A stretch of 18,647 bases of DNA from positions 1 to 18,647 of the forward strand of contig RFHX01000038.1 in the NCBI GenBank assembly GCA_003695725.1. Reading direction: 5' to 3'. Shown in pieces: positions 1 through 7,452 of this stretch (positions are counted from its first letter, which is position 1; each line of letters starts with the position of its first letter). Position numbers and translations under genes: made by a program. The notes under the pieces are model-generated. The model was not told where the DNA came from. It searched no databases and saw only the letters and a program-made list of their open reading frames with translations. Origin of the DNA: Candidatus Schekmanbacteria bacterium. Its GTDB lineage: Bacteria; Schekmanbacteria; GWA2-38-11; J061.

Positions 1-381
1 CATTATAATCTTGCCTATATTATGGAATCTCAATTGAATGACCCTGATACAGCAATAGAACATTATAAATTAGCAATCAAATATTCACCAAAAAAATATG
101 CTTTTGCATACAAAAATATTGGCAAGATTTACTATGAGAAAGGAGAACTCGACAAAGCTATAGAAGCATATAAAATGGCAATTGAAAAACTTCCTAAGGA
201 TACGCTCGCATACAATGACTTAGCTGTAGTATTGACTGAAAAGGGTTTGATAGAAGAAGCTGTGGAAGAACTAAAAAAGGCGCTCAAACTTGAGCCAACA
301 AATGAAACTGTAAAAAGAAATCTTGAAAAAGCCTACATCCTTCTAAGGGAAAAACACAAAAGAGAAAAAAAGAACGAATAA
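1..381 (+). CDS. TPR-repeat protein, 3' end (partial)
   Basis: C-terminal 126 codons of a tetratricopeptide repeat protein whose start lies left of the window. The frame is open to base 1 and already encodes repeat residues (HYNLAYI) before the ATG at base 22, so that ATG is internal. About three TPR units of 34 residues are visible, with the usual pattern of Y/L at helix A, G/A in the middle and a final P (for example AYKNIGKIYYEKGELDKAIE, ending KLP; then AYNDLAVVLTEKG, ending LEP). A Lys/Arg/Glu-rich tail (REKHKREKKNE) follows. TPR arrays are protein-protein interaction scaffolds; the specific partner or role cannot be told from this fragment. It converges on the minus-strand gene 32 bp downstream. 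Confidence 0.85.
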   Translation, partial: HYNLAYIMESQLNDPDTAIEHYKLAIKYSPKKYAFAYKNIGKIYYEKGELDKAIEAYKMAIEKLPKDTLAYNDLAVVLTEKGLIEEAVEELKKALKLEPTNETVKRNLEKAYILLREKHKREKKNE

Positions 382-413
382 AACTTATAAAATATCAGGG
401 TCAAAAAATTCGA

Positions 414-1334
414 TTATAGAATACCAATTTGTCTTAAAAAATCCAATCCTCCCTTCAACTCTCCAAGGGATACCGACGGTTTAATTTCAAGAATTTTCAA
501 AATATCATTTTTAAGAAAAGGTAAAAGCTCTCGAAAATCAACCTCTCCCACACCAGGCGCCTGATGGTCACTATAACCTTCACAATCATGCAAATGGATA
601 CCTACTAACCTCCCGCCAAACTCTCTCAGCCAATCAGATGTTTTGGACCATTTCATATTTTCCTGTACTTTTGCATGTCCGCAATCGTGCCAATATCCAA
701 TTTTTTCATCAACAAATGAATTGCATATAATTTTCATTTCCTTAAAATCAGGTATCTGATGAAAATAATTCCTATTTTCTATTCCTAATTTCACTCCCTC
801 TGGAAGGCAAACTAAAATTTCCTCTAAACTTTTCAAAACACTTTCAAGATGATATGGACTTAATTTTTCTCTTTCACTTTTCATTTCTTCATAGAAATCT
901 TTCCATACTTTACTACCAACTTTTTTTTCATCATAATAACTTCTAAATTTCTCAAAGGAAGATTCCATTTCAATATGCCCAAGATGAACGACTACAGCTT
1001 TAGCATTAAACTGTGCAGCATATTCAAGCGTTCTTAAAGTTTCATCTACTGCTTTCCTTCTCTCTGACTCATTTTTAGATGAAAGCAAAAAAGCGTCTCC
1101 GCTTGGCCTTGGAATACCTTTTATAAGCGGAGTAGGGAAAAAATTGTGAATGCTCAATATCGTGATTTCTTCTGATTTTATATGAGGTATTATTTCATTC
1201 AAAATACTATAAGTTATTCTATATTCAAGCTCATAAGCCCTTATCCCTGTGTCTTTAAGCTTTCTCAACAGTTCATTGCCGCTTCCCAATTCCGATGAAG
1301 CCCAAACTGACGATATTCCAACATTTTCATTCAA
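414..1334 (-). CDS. Sugar phosphate isomerase/epimerase-like TIM barrel protein
   Basis: Protein of 306 residues resembling the xylose isomerase-like / AP endonuclease 2 TIM-barrel superfamily, which usually binds divalent metal through His, Glu and Asp at strand ends. Candidate ligands stand in the expected order: VVHLGH (H117, H120), GIENR (E186), WHDCGH (D217, H220), GIHLHD (H247, H249), the YSDHQAPG segment (D256, H257) and LEIKP (E283). Substrate cannot be predicted; relatives act on sugars, sugar phosphates, inositols or abasic DNA. The only in-frame initiator is TTG at 1334-1332, about 8 nt after a purine-rich AAAGGA; two nearby ATGs are out of frame. It is transcribed divergently from rarA across an 89 bp gap. 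Family assignment is fairly firm, function is open. Confidence 0.8.
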   Translation of the reverse strand: MNENVGISSVWASSELGSGNELLRKLKDTGIRAYELEYRITYSILNEIIPHIKSEEITILSIHNFFPTPLIKGIPRPSGDAFLLSSKNESERRKAVDETLRTLEYAAQFNAKAVVVHLGHIEMESSFEKFRSYYDEKKVGSKVWKDFYEEMKSEREKLSPYHLESVLKSLEEILVCLPEGVKLGIENRNYFHQIPDFKEMKIICNSFVDEKIGYWHDCGHAKVQENMKWSKTSDWLREFGGRLVGIHLHDCEGYSDHQAPGVGEVDFRELLPFLKNDILKILEIKPSVSLGELKGGLDFLRQIGIL

Positions 1335-1423
1335 TTTATCTTTCCTTTCTTTAAAACTTCTTTTTTTTCAAATGATGTTTTATATTATTTATGTAATTAA
1401 AAAAGCTAAGGAGGTATCTTCCT
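1335..1423. promoter_or_regulatory. Divergent intergenic region, probable promoters
   Basis: This is the only spacer between divergently transcribed genes here (isomerase-like gene to the left, rarA to the right), so promoters for both are expected in it. It is almost entirely A/T with T-runs and A-runs. A TATATTAT-like box around 1381-1388 could be a -10 for rarA, but no convincing -35 is seen. Toward the other gene, a TATAAA-like box can be read on the minus strand. These boxes are weak guesses in AT-rich DNA; only the location is well supported. Confidence 0.35.
1408..1414 (+). promoter_or_regulatory. Strong Shine-Dalgarno for rarA
   Basis: AAGGAGG, a full-length anti-SD match, lies 9 nt before an in-frame ATT at 1424. 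No ATG, GTG or TTG occurs at a suitable distance in any plus-strand frame, except the ATG at 1391, which is upstream of the site and followed at once by TAA. The site therefore argues that rarA translation begins at ATT 1424 rather than at TTG 1496. Confidence 0.6.
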
Positions 1424-2794
1424 ATTAACAAAGAATATATACCTGAACTTTTTGAAGAAGCAAATTTAGAAAAAAAAGTAAAGGGCAAAGCTCCATTGGC
1501 GGAAAGAATGCGACCTGTTGACCTTGATGAATTTGTGGGACAAAAGCACCTTCTTGGTGAAAATAATATTCTTCGCAAAGCAATCAACGAAAATTCCGTT
1601 GGTTCGATAATTCTATGGGGACCGCCGGGATCAGGTAAAACTACACTTGCTAAAATCATTTGCAAAAGGACTGATTCATTATTCGTTGAATACAGTGCTG
1701 TTACATCCGGGATAAAAGAAATCAAGGAAGTAATAAAAAAAGCCAAATATCTGCTTGAAAGCAAAGGGAAAAAAACAGTCATATTCATAGATGAAATACA
1801 TCGCTTCAATAAAGCTCAACAGGATGCCTTTCTGCCTTATGTAGAAAAAGGAATTATAACTTTAATCGGCGCTACCACTGAAAATCCCTCATTTGAAGTC
1901 ATTGCTCCTCTGCTTTCACGAATGCGTATATATACTCTTAAACCTCTTTCAAAGAGCGAAATTTTGGAAATCTTGAAAAAAGCTATCAATGACAGTGAAA
2001 AGGGAATTGCAAAGTTAAATCTCCAAATCGATGACAACACTCTGTCCTATATTGCATCATTATCGAATGGAGATGCAAGAATGGCTCTAAATACACTTGA
2101 AGCAGCTGCATTGTCGGAAAAACCCGACAAAGATGGCAAGCGAATAATTTCACAGGCACTGATCAAAGAAGTCCTGCAAAGCAAATCCATAGTATATGAC
2201 AAAGATGGCGAAGAGCATTATAATCTCATTTCTGCATTTCATAAAAGTCTCAGAGGAAGTGATGTCAACGCCTCACTGTATTGGCTTGCAAGAATGCTCG
2301 AGGCAGGAGAAGACCCTCTTTATATAGCACGAAGAATGGTTAGATTTGCAAGTGAAGACATCGGCAATGCAGATCCTCAAGCATTGACCGTTGCTCTAAA
2401 TTCCAAATCAGCTGTAGAATTCATTGGTATGCCAGAAGGAGACCTTGCTTTGGCTCAAGCGGCAATTTATTTGGCTACTGCTCCTAAAAGCAACGCCACA
2501 TATAAAGCATATCTTTCAGCAAAGGAAAAAGTTAAAGAAAAAGGCTATCTTCCCGTCCCCCTTCATCTAAGAAATCCTGTAACGGATATTATGAGAAAAG
2601 AAGGATATGGCAGCGGATATAAATATCCTCATAATTATAAAAATGCTATAGTCAATCAAAAATATATTCCTGAGGAACTGGAAGGTGAAAATTTCTATAT
2701 ACCCTCAAATCGGGGATTTGAAAAAACTATTGCCGAACGGATTTCCTATTGGAAGAAAAAATTAAAAGAAATGAATAAAGGAAATAATGATTAA
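1424..2794 (+). CDS. rarA: Replication-associated recombination protein A (AAA+ ATPase)
   Basis: RarA/MgsA (YcaJ, WHIP/Mgs1 family), a clamp-loader-like AAA+ ATPase that acts at stalled replication forks and on single-strand DNA gaps. Numbered from TTG 1496, Walker A is GPPGSGKTT (43-51), Walker B/DExx is IFIDEIH (97-102), sensor 1 is GATTENP (125-131), and the SRMR arginine finger follows at 141-144. A sensor-2 segment GDARMALNTLEAA and the C-terminal tetramerisation region (RMVRFASEDIGNADP, YKYPHNY) are intact. The start is uncertain. TTG 1496 would give MAERMRP and lose the conserved Pro-Leu of the family's PLAxRMRP motif. The frame is open upstream to 1397, and ATT 1424 follows a perfect SD, giving about 456 residues. 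TTG 1496 also has a weak AAGGG 10 nt upstream. Its stop abuts the next gene's ATG. Confidence 0.93.
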   Translation: MNKEYIPELFEEANLEKKVKGKAPLAERMRPVDLDEFVGQKHLLGENNILRKAINENSVGSIILWGPPGSGKTTLAKIICKRTDSLFVEYSAVTSGIKEIKEVIKKAKYLLESKGKKTVIFIDEIHRFNKAQQDAFLPYVEKGIITLIGATTENPSFEVIAPLLSRMRIYTLKPLSKSEILEILKKAINDSEKGIAKLNLQIDDNTLSYIASLSNGDARMALNTLEAAALSEKPDKDGKRIISQALIKEVLQSKSIVYDKDGEEHYNLISAFHKSLRGSDVNASLYWLARMLEAGEDPLYIARRMVRFASEDIGNADPQALTVALNSKSAVEFIGMPEGDLALAQAAIYLATAPKSNATYKAYLSAKEKVKEKGYLPVPLHLRNPVTDIMRKEGYGSGYKYPHNYKNAIVNQKYIPEELEGENFYIPSNRGFEKTIAERISYWKKKLKEMNKGNND

Positions 2795-3538
2795 ATGTTC
2801 AAGCTAATCAAAAGAATATTCATTATTGTAATAGTGCTGTTATGCTATCAATTCCATCCTCAAATTTTGGGAGCGCTCTCCTACATTTTAATATCAGAAG
2901 AAAATCCTGAAAAATCCTCCGCAATTGTTGTAATGTCAGGTGATGATGCAGCAGGAAGCAGAGTCAAAAAAGGAGTGGAATTATTTAAAAAAGGATATGC
3001 GCCACTGTTAATTTTAAGCGGCAGCAAAATTGGATGGAATACCTACGCAACAGAAATAATGAAAAAGCAGGCAAGACTTGAAAATATTCCTAAAGAAAGA
3101 ATCATAACTCTTAAATCAGAAGCAGATTCGACCATTTCGGAAGCATATCAAATATTAAGATTCTGCAGGAGAAGAAAACTAAAAAAGATTTTAATCGTCA
3201 CAAGCGATTTTCATACAAGAAGGACTGCCTTTACATTCAGGCATCTTCTTGATTCTAAAGATATTGAAATTCTTGTTGTAGGTACAAAAAATATCAAATT
3301 TGACCCATCACAATGGTGGAAAAAAAGACTCTATGCAAAGACTTTCTTTTTAGAATTATGCAAACTAATATGGTACTGCACTGCTGAAAACTTCATTTTT
3401 AAGAACAACAGTAAATTGGAAAAATCAGGCACAGAAGAAGTTTCGGCTTCACTCGACAAGCTCTATAATAGCCATTTCAGCACCATCCCCGGGGCGTCTT
3501 CTCGTGCGTATAATCCTTGTATAGCCCCCATTTCTTGA
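2795..3538 (+). CDS. YdcF/DUF218 family membrane-anchored protein
   Basis: Protein of 247 residues. It has one N-terminal hydrophobic segment (residues 8-18, [11 protein letters not shown]) after a Lys/Arg start, likely a signal anchor placing the domain outside the membrane. A DUF218 (YdcF/SanA/ElyC-like) domain follows: AIVVMSGDD (43-51), LLILSGSK (71-78), a STISEA motif (112-117), and [12 protein letters not shown] (135-146). Relatives are linked to cell-envelope or peptidoglycan precursor metabolism, but the biochemical activity is poorly defined. The ATG directly follows the rarA stop (TAAATG), with AAAGGAAA about 10 nt upstream, so the two form an operon. Residues from about 200 on have no family character, and residues 219-247 are read antisense to rplQ. 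Confidence 0.8.
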   Translation: MFKLIKRIFIIVIVLLCYQFHPQILGALSYILISEENPEKSSAIVVMSGDDAAGSRVKKGVELFKKGYAPLLILSGSKIGWNTYATEIMKKQARLENIPKERIITLKSEADSTISEAYQILRFCRRRKLKKILIVTSDFHTRRTAFTFRHLLDSKDIEILVVGTKNIKFDPSQWWKKRLYAKTFFLELCKLIWYCTAENFIFKNNSKLEKSGTEEVSASLDKLYNSHFSTIPGASSRAYNPCIAPIS

Positions 3539-3802
3539 AGCATAGCGAGGACCAATTTCATCAAAAACCTTTTTCAAAGTTTTTTTATCCCTCAACCACT
3601 TGGCTGCAACTCTTCTAGCATGCACAGATTCTTTCTTTGAAAGCGTTATAACCTTTTCAGCAACTTTTCTTAATTCTTTCGCTTTCGGAAGCGTTGTTTC
3701 AATCTTTTCATGGATAAAAAGGGATGTAGCCATATTTCTAAGCATTGCTATTCTATGACTTGTCGTCCTTCCTAATTTGCGATTACCTTTAAGATGATTC
3801 AT
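3449..3802 (-). CDS. rplQ: 50S ribosomal protein L17
   Basis: Protein bL17, 117 residues, a usual length. It begins [20 protein letters not shown], with [16 protein letters not shown] and [10 protein letters not shown] following, and ends AIIELVE; all are family hallmarks. It assembles on the 50S subunit near the peptide exit tunnel. ATG is preceded by AAGGGAG. It is the last gene of the ribosomal locus, 14 nt after rpoA, as in most bacteria. Its last 90 bp overlap the 3' end of the convergent YdcF-type gene, and no hairpin terminator is visible beyond it. Confidence 0.97.
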   Translation of the reverse strand: MNHLKGNRKLGRTTSHRIAMLRNMATSLFIHEKIETTLPKAKELRKVAEKVITLSKKESVHARRVAAKWLRDKKTLKKVFDEIGPRYASRNGGYTRIIRTRRRPGDGAEMAIIELVE

Positions 3803-3816
3803 AACTGCATACTCCC

Positions 3817-4851
3817 TTAAAAAATGTCCTCTTCATCAATTTCAGAATCACTCGTATTGACAGGTTGTTCTATAGGCCATTCATCTAACTTCATCCCAAA
3901 TGACAGATTCATTTGAGCAAGAATTTGTTTAATTTCATTCAAAGATTTTCGCCCAAAATTTTTGGTTTTCAGCATTTCTTGTTCTGTCTTCTGGACTAGC
4001 TCGCCTATTGTCTTTATATTGGCATTCTTAAGGCAATTCTGTGACCTAACCGACAATTCCAATTCATCAACACTGCGGCAAAGATTTGCAATCATCTTTT
4101 GTTTCTCTTCGTCTTCTTTTTTCTCTTCTTCCTCTTCTACGATAAATTCCTCTTCCTCTTCAAAATTAATGAAAACAGACATATAATCCTTCAAAATCTT
4201 AGCCGCTTGAGCTAGTGCGTCTTCCGGCTTTACACTTCCATCAGTTGTTATCTCCATTATGAGCTTGTCATAATCCGTATCCTGCCCAACGCGGGCATTT
4301 TCAACAGTATAGTAAACTTTCTTAACTGGCGAGAATATGGAATCTACAGGAATAACTCCTATGGGGAGGTCCTCATTTTCATGTTTTTCTGCAGGGACAT
4401 ACCCAAAGCCCCTTGCAATCTCTATTTCCATATTCAATTCTCCATCAGAATCCAATGTAGCAATATGAAGGTCAGGATTCATAATTTCAACGGAATTATC
4501 ATGCTCTATATCCGAAGCTTTAACTTCTCCTTCACCCTTTGCCTTGATATAAACTGTTTTCGGATCATCAGAATCAAGTCGCACTCTCAACTGCTTTAAA
4601 TTGAGAATTATATCTGTTACATCTTCAACTACACCGGGCAAAGTAGAAAACTTCATATTGACGCCTTCAATCTTTACCTTCGTGACAGCAGCACCCGGTA
4701 TAGAAGATAAGAGTATTCTCCGAAGAGAGTTGCCAATCGTTGTTCCAAAGCCTCTTTCAAAGGGCTCAGCTATAAATCTTCCAAATGTTTCTGTCTGAGT
4801 TTCTGTTTCACACTCCAACCTTTTAGGCCTGTGAAAACCTTGAATTTTCAT
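3817..4851 (-). CDS. rpoA: RNA polymerase alpha subunit
   Basis: Alpha subunit, which nucleates RNA polymerase assembly through its N-terminal domain and contacts UP elements and activators through its C-terminal domain. The N-terminal domain (about 1-230) has [20 protein letters not shown] and [15 protein letters not shown]. The C-terminal domain (about 257-325) has [17 protein letters not shown], including the DNA-contacting Arg of the RSxNCLK motif, and [11 protein letters not shown]. Length is 344 residues, longer than the usual 310-330. The excess is an acidic interdomain linker at 231-250 (two runs of five Glu) and an acidic tail ending [11 protein letters not shown] follows GAGGAG. It lies between rpsD and rplQ, the conserved alpha-operon position. 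Confidence 0.98.
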   Translation of the reverse strand: MKIQGFHRPKRLECETETQTETFGRFIAEPFERGFGTTIGNSLRRILLSSIPGAAVTKVKIEGVNMKFSTLPGVVEDVTDIILNLKQLRVRLDSDDPKTVYIKAKGEGEVKASDIEHDNSVEIMNPDLHIATLDSDGELNMEIEIARGFGYVPAEKHENEDLPIGVIPVDSIFSPVKKVYYTVENARVGQDTDYDKLIMEITTDGSVKPEDALAQAAKILKDYMSVFINFEEEEEFIVEEEEEKKEDEEKQKMIANLCRSVDELELSVRSQNCLKNANIKTIGELVQKTEQEMLKTKNFGRKSLNEIKQILAQMNLSFGMKLDEWPIEQPVNTSDSEIDEEDIF

Positions 4852-4880
4852 TCGTATTACTCCTCAAAGTATTTGATTTG

Positions 4881-5507
4881 TCACTTTGAATACAATTCAA
4901 CAATTAGTTGTTCCTGAATAGGAATTGTTATATATTCTCTGCGAGGAAGACTCAAAACCTTTCCTTTCAGATTTTCCCTATCAACCTCGAGCCATGCAGG
5001 AATGGCTTCTTGATTCGATTTTTTCCCCTCTCTATTGAAAATGGCAAGATTCCTACTCTTCTCTCTAACCTCTATGGTATCTCCTGCTTTTACGAGATAA
5101 GATGGAATATTCACCTTTTTCTTATTCACCAAAAAATGACCATGCGTAACAAGCTGTCTTGCCTGAGGAAGCGAATCAGCAAATTTCATTCTGTGAACAA
5201 CATTATCCAGTCGTCTTTCAAGGAGGATAAGAAGATTTTCTCCTGTGATTCCCTTCTGCCTTTCAGCCATATAAAAGTAATTCCTAAATTGTCTCTCAAG
5301 AACCCCGTAAATACTTTTTACTTTTTGCTTTTCTCTCAACTGAATTCCATAGTCGGAATATTTTGGTCTTGCAAATCTCGACCTTTGTCCCGGAGGGAAT
5401 CCTCTTTTTTCAAAAACACACGAAGTAAAACACTTTTCGCCTTTCAGAAAAAGTTTCAACCCTTCTCTTCTGCATAATCTGCATACAGGGCCACGATATC
5501 TTGCCAA
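4881..5507 (-). CDS. rpsD: 30S ribosomal protein S4
   Basis: Protein uS4, 208 residues with the chosen start. It binds 16S rRNA early in 30S assembly and often represses the alpha operon. I chose TTG at 5507-5505, which gives the canonical [16 protein letters not shown] and sits 7 nt after AGGAGG. An upstream TTG at 5513 is only 1 nt from that SD. N-terminal cysteines C9, C12, C26 and C30 form a zinc-type (C+) site, but the second pair is spaced C-X3-C rather than the usual C-X4-C. The S4 RNA-binding domain follows ([29 protein letters not shown]). [13 protein letters not shown] and [12 protein letters not shown] are standard. Confidence 0.97.
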   Translation of the reverse strand: MARYRGPVCRLCRREGLKLFLKGEKCFTSCVFEKRGFPPGQRSRFARPKYSDYGIQLREKQKVKSIYGVLERQFRNYFYMAERQKGITGENLLILLERRLDNVVHRMKFADSLPQARQLVTHGHFLVNKKKVNIPSYLVKAGDTIEVREKSRNLAIFNREGKKSNQEAIPAWLEVDRENLKGKVLSLPRREYITIPIQEQLIVELYSK

Positions 5508-5514
5508 AATCAAT

Positions 5515-5520
5515 CCTCCT
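5515..5520 (-). promoter_or_regulatory. Shine-Dalgarno deciding the rpsD start
   Basis: AGGAGG on the minus strand. The TTG at 5507 lies 7 nt downstream and gives the canonical MARYRGP start, whereas the TTG at 5513 lies 1 nt downstream and is too close to be used. This moves the start two codons in from the longest frame. Confidence 0.75.
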
Positions 5521-5522
5521 TT

Positions 5523-5912
5523 CTAAACTCTGCGTCTTTTTCTTGGTCTGCAACCGTTATGTGGTATCGGTGTCACATCTTTAATTACGCTTACATTCAA
5601 TCCAGCAGATTGTAAAGCCCGAATCGCTGCCTCACGGCCGGCGCCAGGCCCTTTAACATAGACTTCTACCTGTTTCATTCCAAATTCCAATGCCTTCTTT
5701 GCCGCAGCTTCGGAAGCCAATGTTGCGGCAAATGGTGTACTTTTCCTTGAACCCTTGAATCCTTGTCCTCCTGCGCTTGCCCATGTCAATACATTGCCTT
5801 CCATATCAGTAATCGATATGATTGTATTATTAAATGTTGACTGGATATGAGCTATTCCATTCTTGACAATTCTTTTTTCCTTTTTCTTTCTGCTTTTTTT
5901 GTCTTTTGCCAT
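5523..5912 (-). CDS. rpsK: 30S ribosomal protein S11
   Basis: Protein uS11, 129 residues, which lines the mRNA exit path on the 30S platform. Hallmarks are [38 protein letters not shown], the [13 protein letters not shown] segment and the C-terminal [18 protein letters not shown]. The N-terminus is a Lys/Arg-rich extension ([13 protein letters not shown]). ATG has a GGAG upstream at moderate spacing. Position between rpsM and rpsD is standard. Confidence 0.98.
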   Translation of the reverse strand: MAKDKKSRKKKEKRIVKNGIAHIQSTFNNTIISITDMEGNVLTWASAGGQGFKGSRKSTPFAATLASEAAAKKALEFGMKQVEVYVKGPGAGREAAIRALQSAGLNVSVIKDVTPIPHNGCRPRKRRRV

Positions 5913-5934
5913 TAAAAATCACTCCAAAAAAATA

Positions 5935-6312
5935 TTATTTCGCACTCTTTTTCTTGACAACTCCACCCTTTCTTGGCCCTTTTCTCGTGCGCGCGTTTGT
6001 ATGAGTCCTCTGACCTCTTACAGGCAATCCTCTGCGGTGTCTCAGTCCTCGATAACAACCAATATCCATTAACCTTTTAATGCTCAAAGAAACCTCTTTT
6101 CTCAGATCACCCTCAATCTTGATTTCTTTCTCGATGAATTTTCTAATATCATTTACTTCCTGATCCGTTAAGTCTTTGACTTTCTTAAAGGGATCAACTC
6201 CAACTGCATTGACTACCCTTTGAGACTGCGACTTGCCTATGCCATATATATATGTTAGAGCAATAAATATATTCTTATTCTTCGGTAAATCAACACCACC
6301 AATTCTTGCCAC
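5935..6312 (-). CDS. rpsM: 30S ribosomal protein S13
   Basis: Protein uS13, 125 residues, at the 30S head where it contacts the P-site tRNA and the intersubunit bridge. It starts [20 protein letters not shown], has [11 protein letters not shown] and [20 protein letters not shown], and ends in the basic [15 protein letters not shown]. The start is GTG at 6312-6310, 7 nt after AGGAGG (6320-6325). An ATG at 6316-6314 is out of frame. Confidence 0.97.
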   Translation of the reverse strand: MARIGGVDLPKNKNIFIALTYIYGIGKSQSQRVVNAVGVDPFKKVKDLTDQEVNDIRKFIEKEIKIEGDLRKEVSLSIKRLMDIGCYRGLRHRRGLPVRGQRTHTNARTRKGPRKGGVVKKKSAK

Positions 6313-6332
6313 TCATAATCCTCCTATAGTCC

Positions 6333-6446
6333 TTATCCTTGCCGTTGCTTGTGTTTGGGATTAACGCAAATTACCCTCACAACACCTTTTCTCTTAATTA
6401 TTTTGCACTTATCACAAATCTTTTTGACAGATGCTCTAACTTTCAT
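6333..6446 (-). CDS. rpmJ: 50S ribosomal protein L36
   Basis: Protein bL36, 37 residues, beginning [20 protein letters not shown] and ending NPKHKQRQG. The zinc ligands C11, C14, C27 and H32 are all present, so this is the zinc-type (C+) form. The open frame extends further upstream, but only this ATG gives the family N-terminus, and a GGAG lies 10 nt before it. The first 11 nt overlap the 3' end of infA, and the SD is inside infA, suggesting translational coupling. Confidence 0.96.
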   Translation of the reverse strand: MKVRASVKKICDKCKIIKRKGVVRVICVNPKHKQRQG

Positions 6447-6681
6447 CTTTCGTCCGCTCCTTCTTTTTATGCCTATAAATAATTCTACCCCTTGAAAGGT
6501 CATAAGGCGACAACTGCACTGTAACCTTATCACCGGGCAATATCTTTATAAAATTCATTCTCATTTTACCTGATACATGAGCAAGTATCTTATGGCCATT
6601 ATCAAGTTCAGCCCTAAACATTGCATTCGGCAATGTTTCCACAATGGTTGCTACCACCTCTATGGGCTCTTCTTTAGGCAT
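6436..6681 (-). CDS. infA: Translation initiation factor IF-1
   Basis: IF-1, a single S1/OB-fold protein that occupies the 30S A site during initiation. The core is complete: [38 protein letters not shown] and [14 protein letters not shown]. Length is 81 residues against a usual 71-73. The extra residues are a charged C-terminal tail ([10 protein letters not shown]) which overlaps the start of rpmJ. ATG has only a weak GAGAG upstream. The map-infA-rpmJ order is common in spc/alpha clusters. Confidence 0.96.
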   Translation of the reverse strand: MPKEEPIEVVATIVETLPNAMFRAELDNGHKILAHVSGKMRMNFIKILPGDKVTVQLSPYDLSRGRIIYRHKKKERTKDES

Positions 6682-6708
6682 AACTTACTCTCTACAATCA
6701 AACCTCTA

Positions 6709-7452
6709 CTATTTTGTTAATATTTTGGCTCTCCCGTTACTAATAGCAATTGTATGTTCAAAATGGGCAGATAGTTTACCATCTTTTGTCACAGCTGTCC
6801 AGCCATCGTTTAATATTTTTACATCATAACTCCCTTCATTTACCATTGGCTCTATAGCAAGTACCATCCCATTTTTTAACCTCACTCCTTTGCCTGCTTC
6901 TCCAAAATTTGGTATCTGAGGTTCTTCGTGCAATTCTCTTCCAATTCCATGTCCAACAAAATATCTAACAACTGAAAAACCTCTACTTTCAGCATAGTTT
7001 TGAATAGCACTTGAAACATCTCCCAACCTGTTTCCTTCCTGCGCCTTCGCAATGCCCGCTTCCAATGCACCCTTTGTGGCCTCAATAAGTCTCATTGCTC
7101 TTTCGCTCACATCCCCAACAGGAAATGTTGCTGCTGCATCGCCATAAAAACCTTTATATTTTGCTCCAATATCTATACTGACAATATCACCTTCCTTCAA
7201 TCTTTTATCTGAAGGAATGCCGTGAACTATCTCCTCATTTACAGAAACGCACAATGTCGCTGGATATCCTCTATATCCTTTAAAAGCTGGAATACAATCT
7301 TCATCTCTTATCATTTCCTCAGCAAATTTATCCAATTCTCTCGTTGTTATACCCGGGACAATCTTTTTTTCTAATTCCCTCAATATCTTTGCTACTATGC
7401 CGTTGACTTTCTCAAGTATTTTAAGTTCATCATCAGTTTTTAGGACAATCAT
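6709..7452 (-). CDS. map: Methionine aminopeptidase, type I
   Basis: Removes the initiator Met from new proteins in the cytosol, 247 residues, type Ia-like with no N-terminal zinc-finger extension. The dinuclear metal ligands of the pita-bread fold are all seen: D94 (SIDIGA), D105 (YGDAAAT), H168 (VGHGIG), E201 (AIEPM) and E232 (HFEHTIAI). The substrate-side His is H77 (EEIVHGIP). The ATG overlaps the adk stop by 4 nt (ATGA), which indicates coupled translation. No truncation is seen. Confidence 0.97.
   Translation of the reverse strand: MIVLKTDDELKILEKVNGIVAKILRELEKKIVPGITTRELDKFAEEMIRDEDCIPAFKGYRGYPATLCVSVNEEIVHGIPSDKRLKEGDIVSIDIGAKYKGFYGDAAATFPVGDVSERAMRLIEATKGALEAGIAKAQEGNRLGDVSSAIQNYAESRGFSVVRYFVGHGIGRELHEEPQIPNFGEAGKGVRLKNGMVLAIEPMVNEGSYDVKILNDGWTAVTKDGKLSAHFEHTIAISNGRAKILTK

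Noticed and set aside
382-413. 32 bp between the TPR gene and the isomerase-like gene, examined as a shared bidirectional terminator
   Set aside because: AT-rich but with no inverted repeat able to form a stable stem.
1351-1809. 152-codon open frame on the minus strand opposite the 5' part of rarA
   Set aside because: It lies antisense to the Walker A and B region of a clear AAA+ protein, has no recognisable domain, and its start would be inside rarA. It is a shadow frame.
4096-4160. CTTCTT-type pyrimidine tract on the plus strand, considered as a microsatellite or regulatory repeat
   Set aside because: It is the reverse complement of the Glu codon run in the rpoA linker; the units are irregular GAA/GAG codons in frame, so it is coding.
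4908-5477. 189-codon plus-strand frame opposite rpsD
   Set aside because: Antisense to a fully conserved S4 gene, no family resemblance, low-complexity F/S/L-rich translation expected from AT-rich reverse complement.
6333-6533. 66-codon version of the L36 frame
   Set aside because: The N-terminal 29 residues have no L36 similarity and overlap infA; the ATG at 6446 gives the canonical 37-residue protein.
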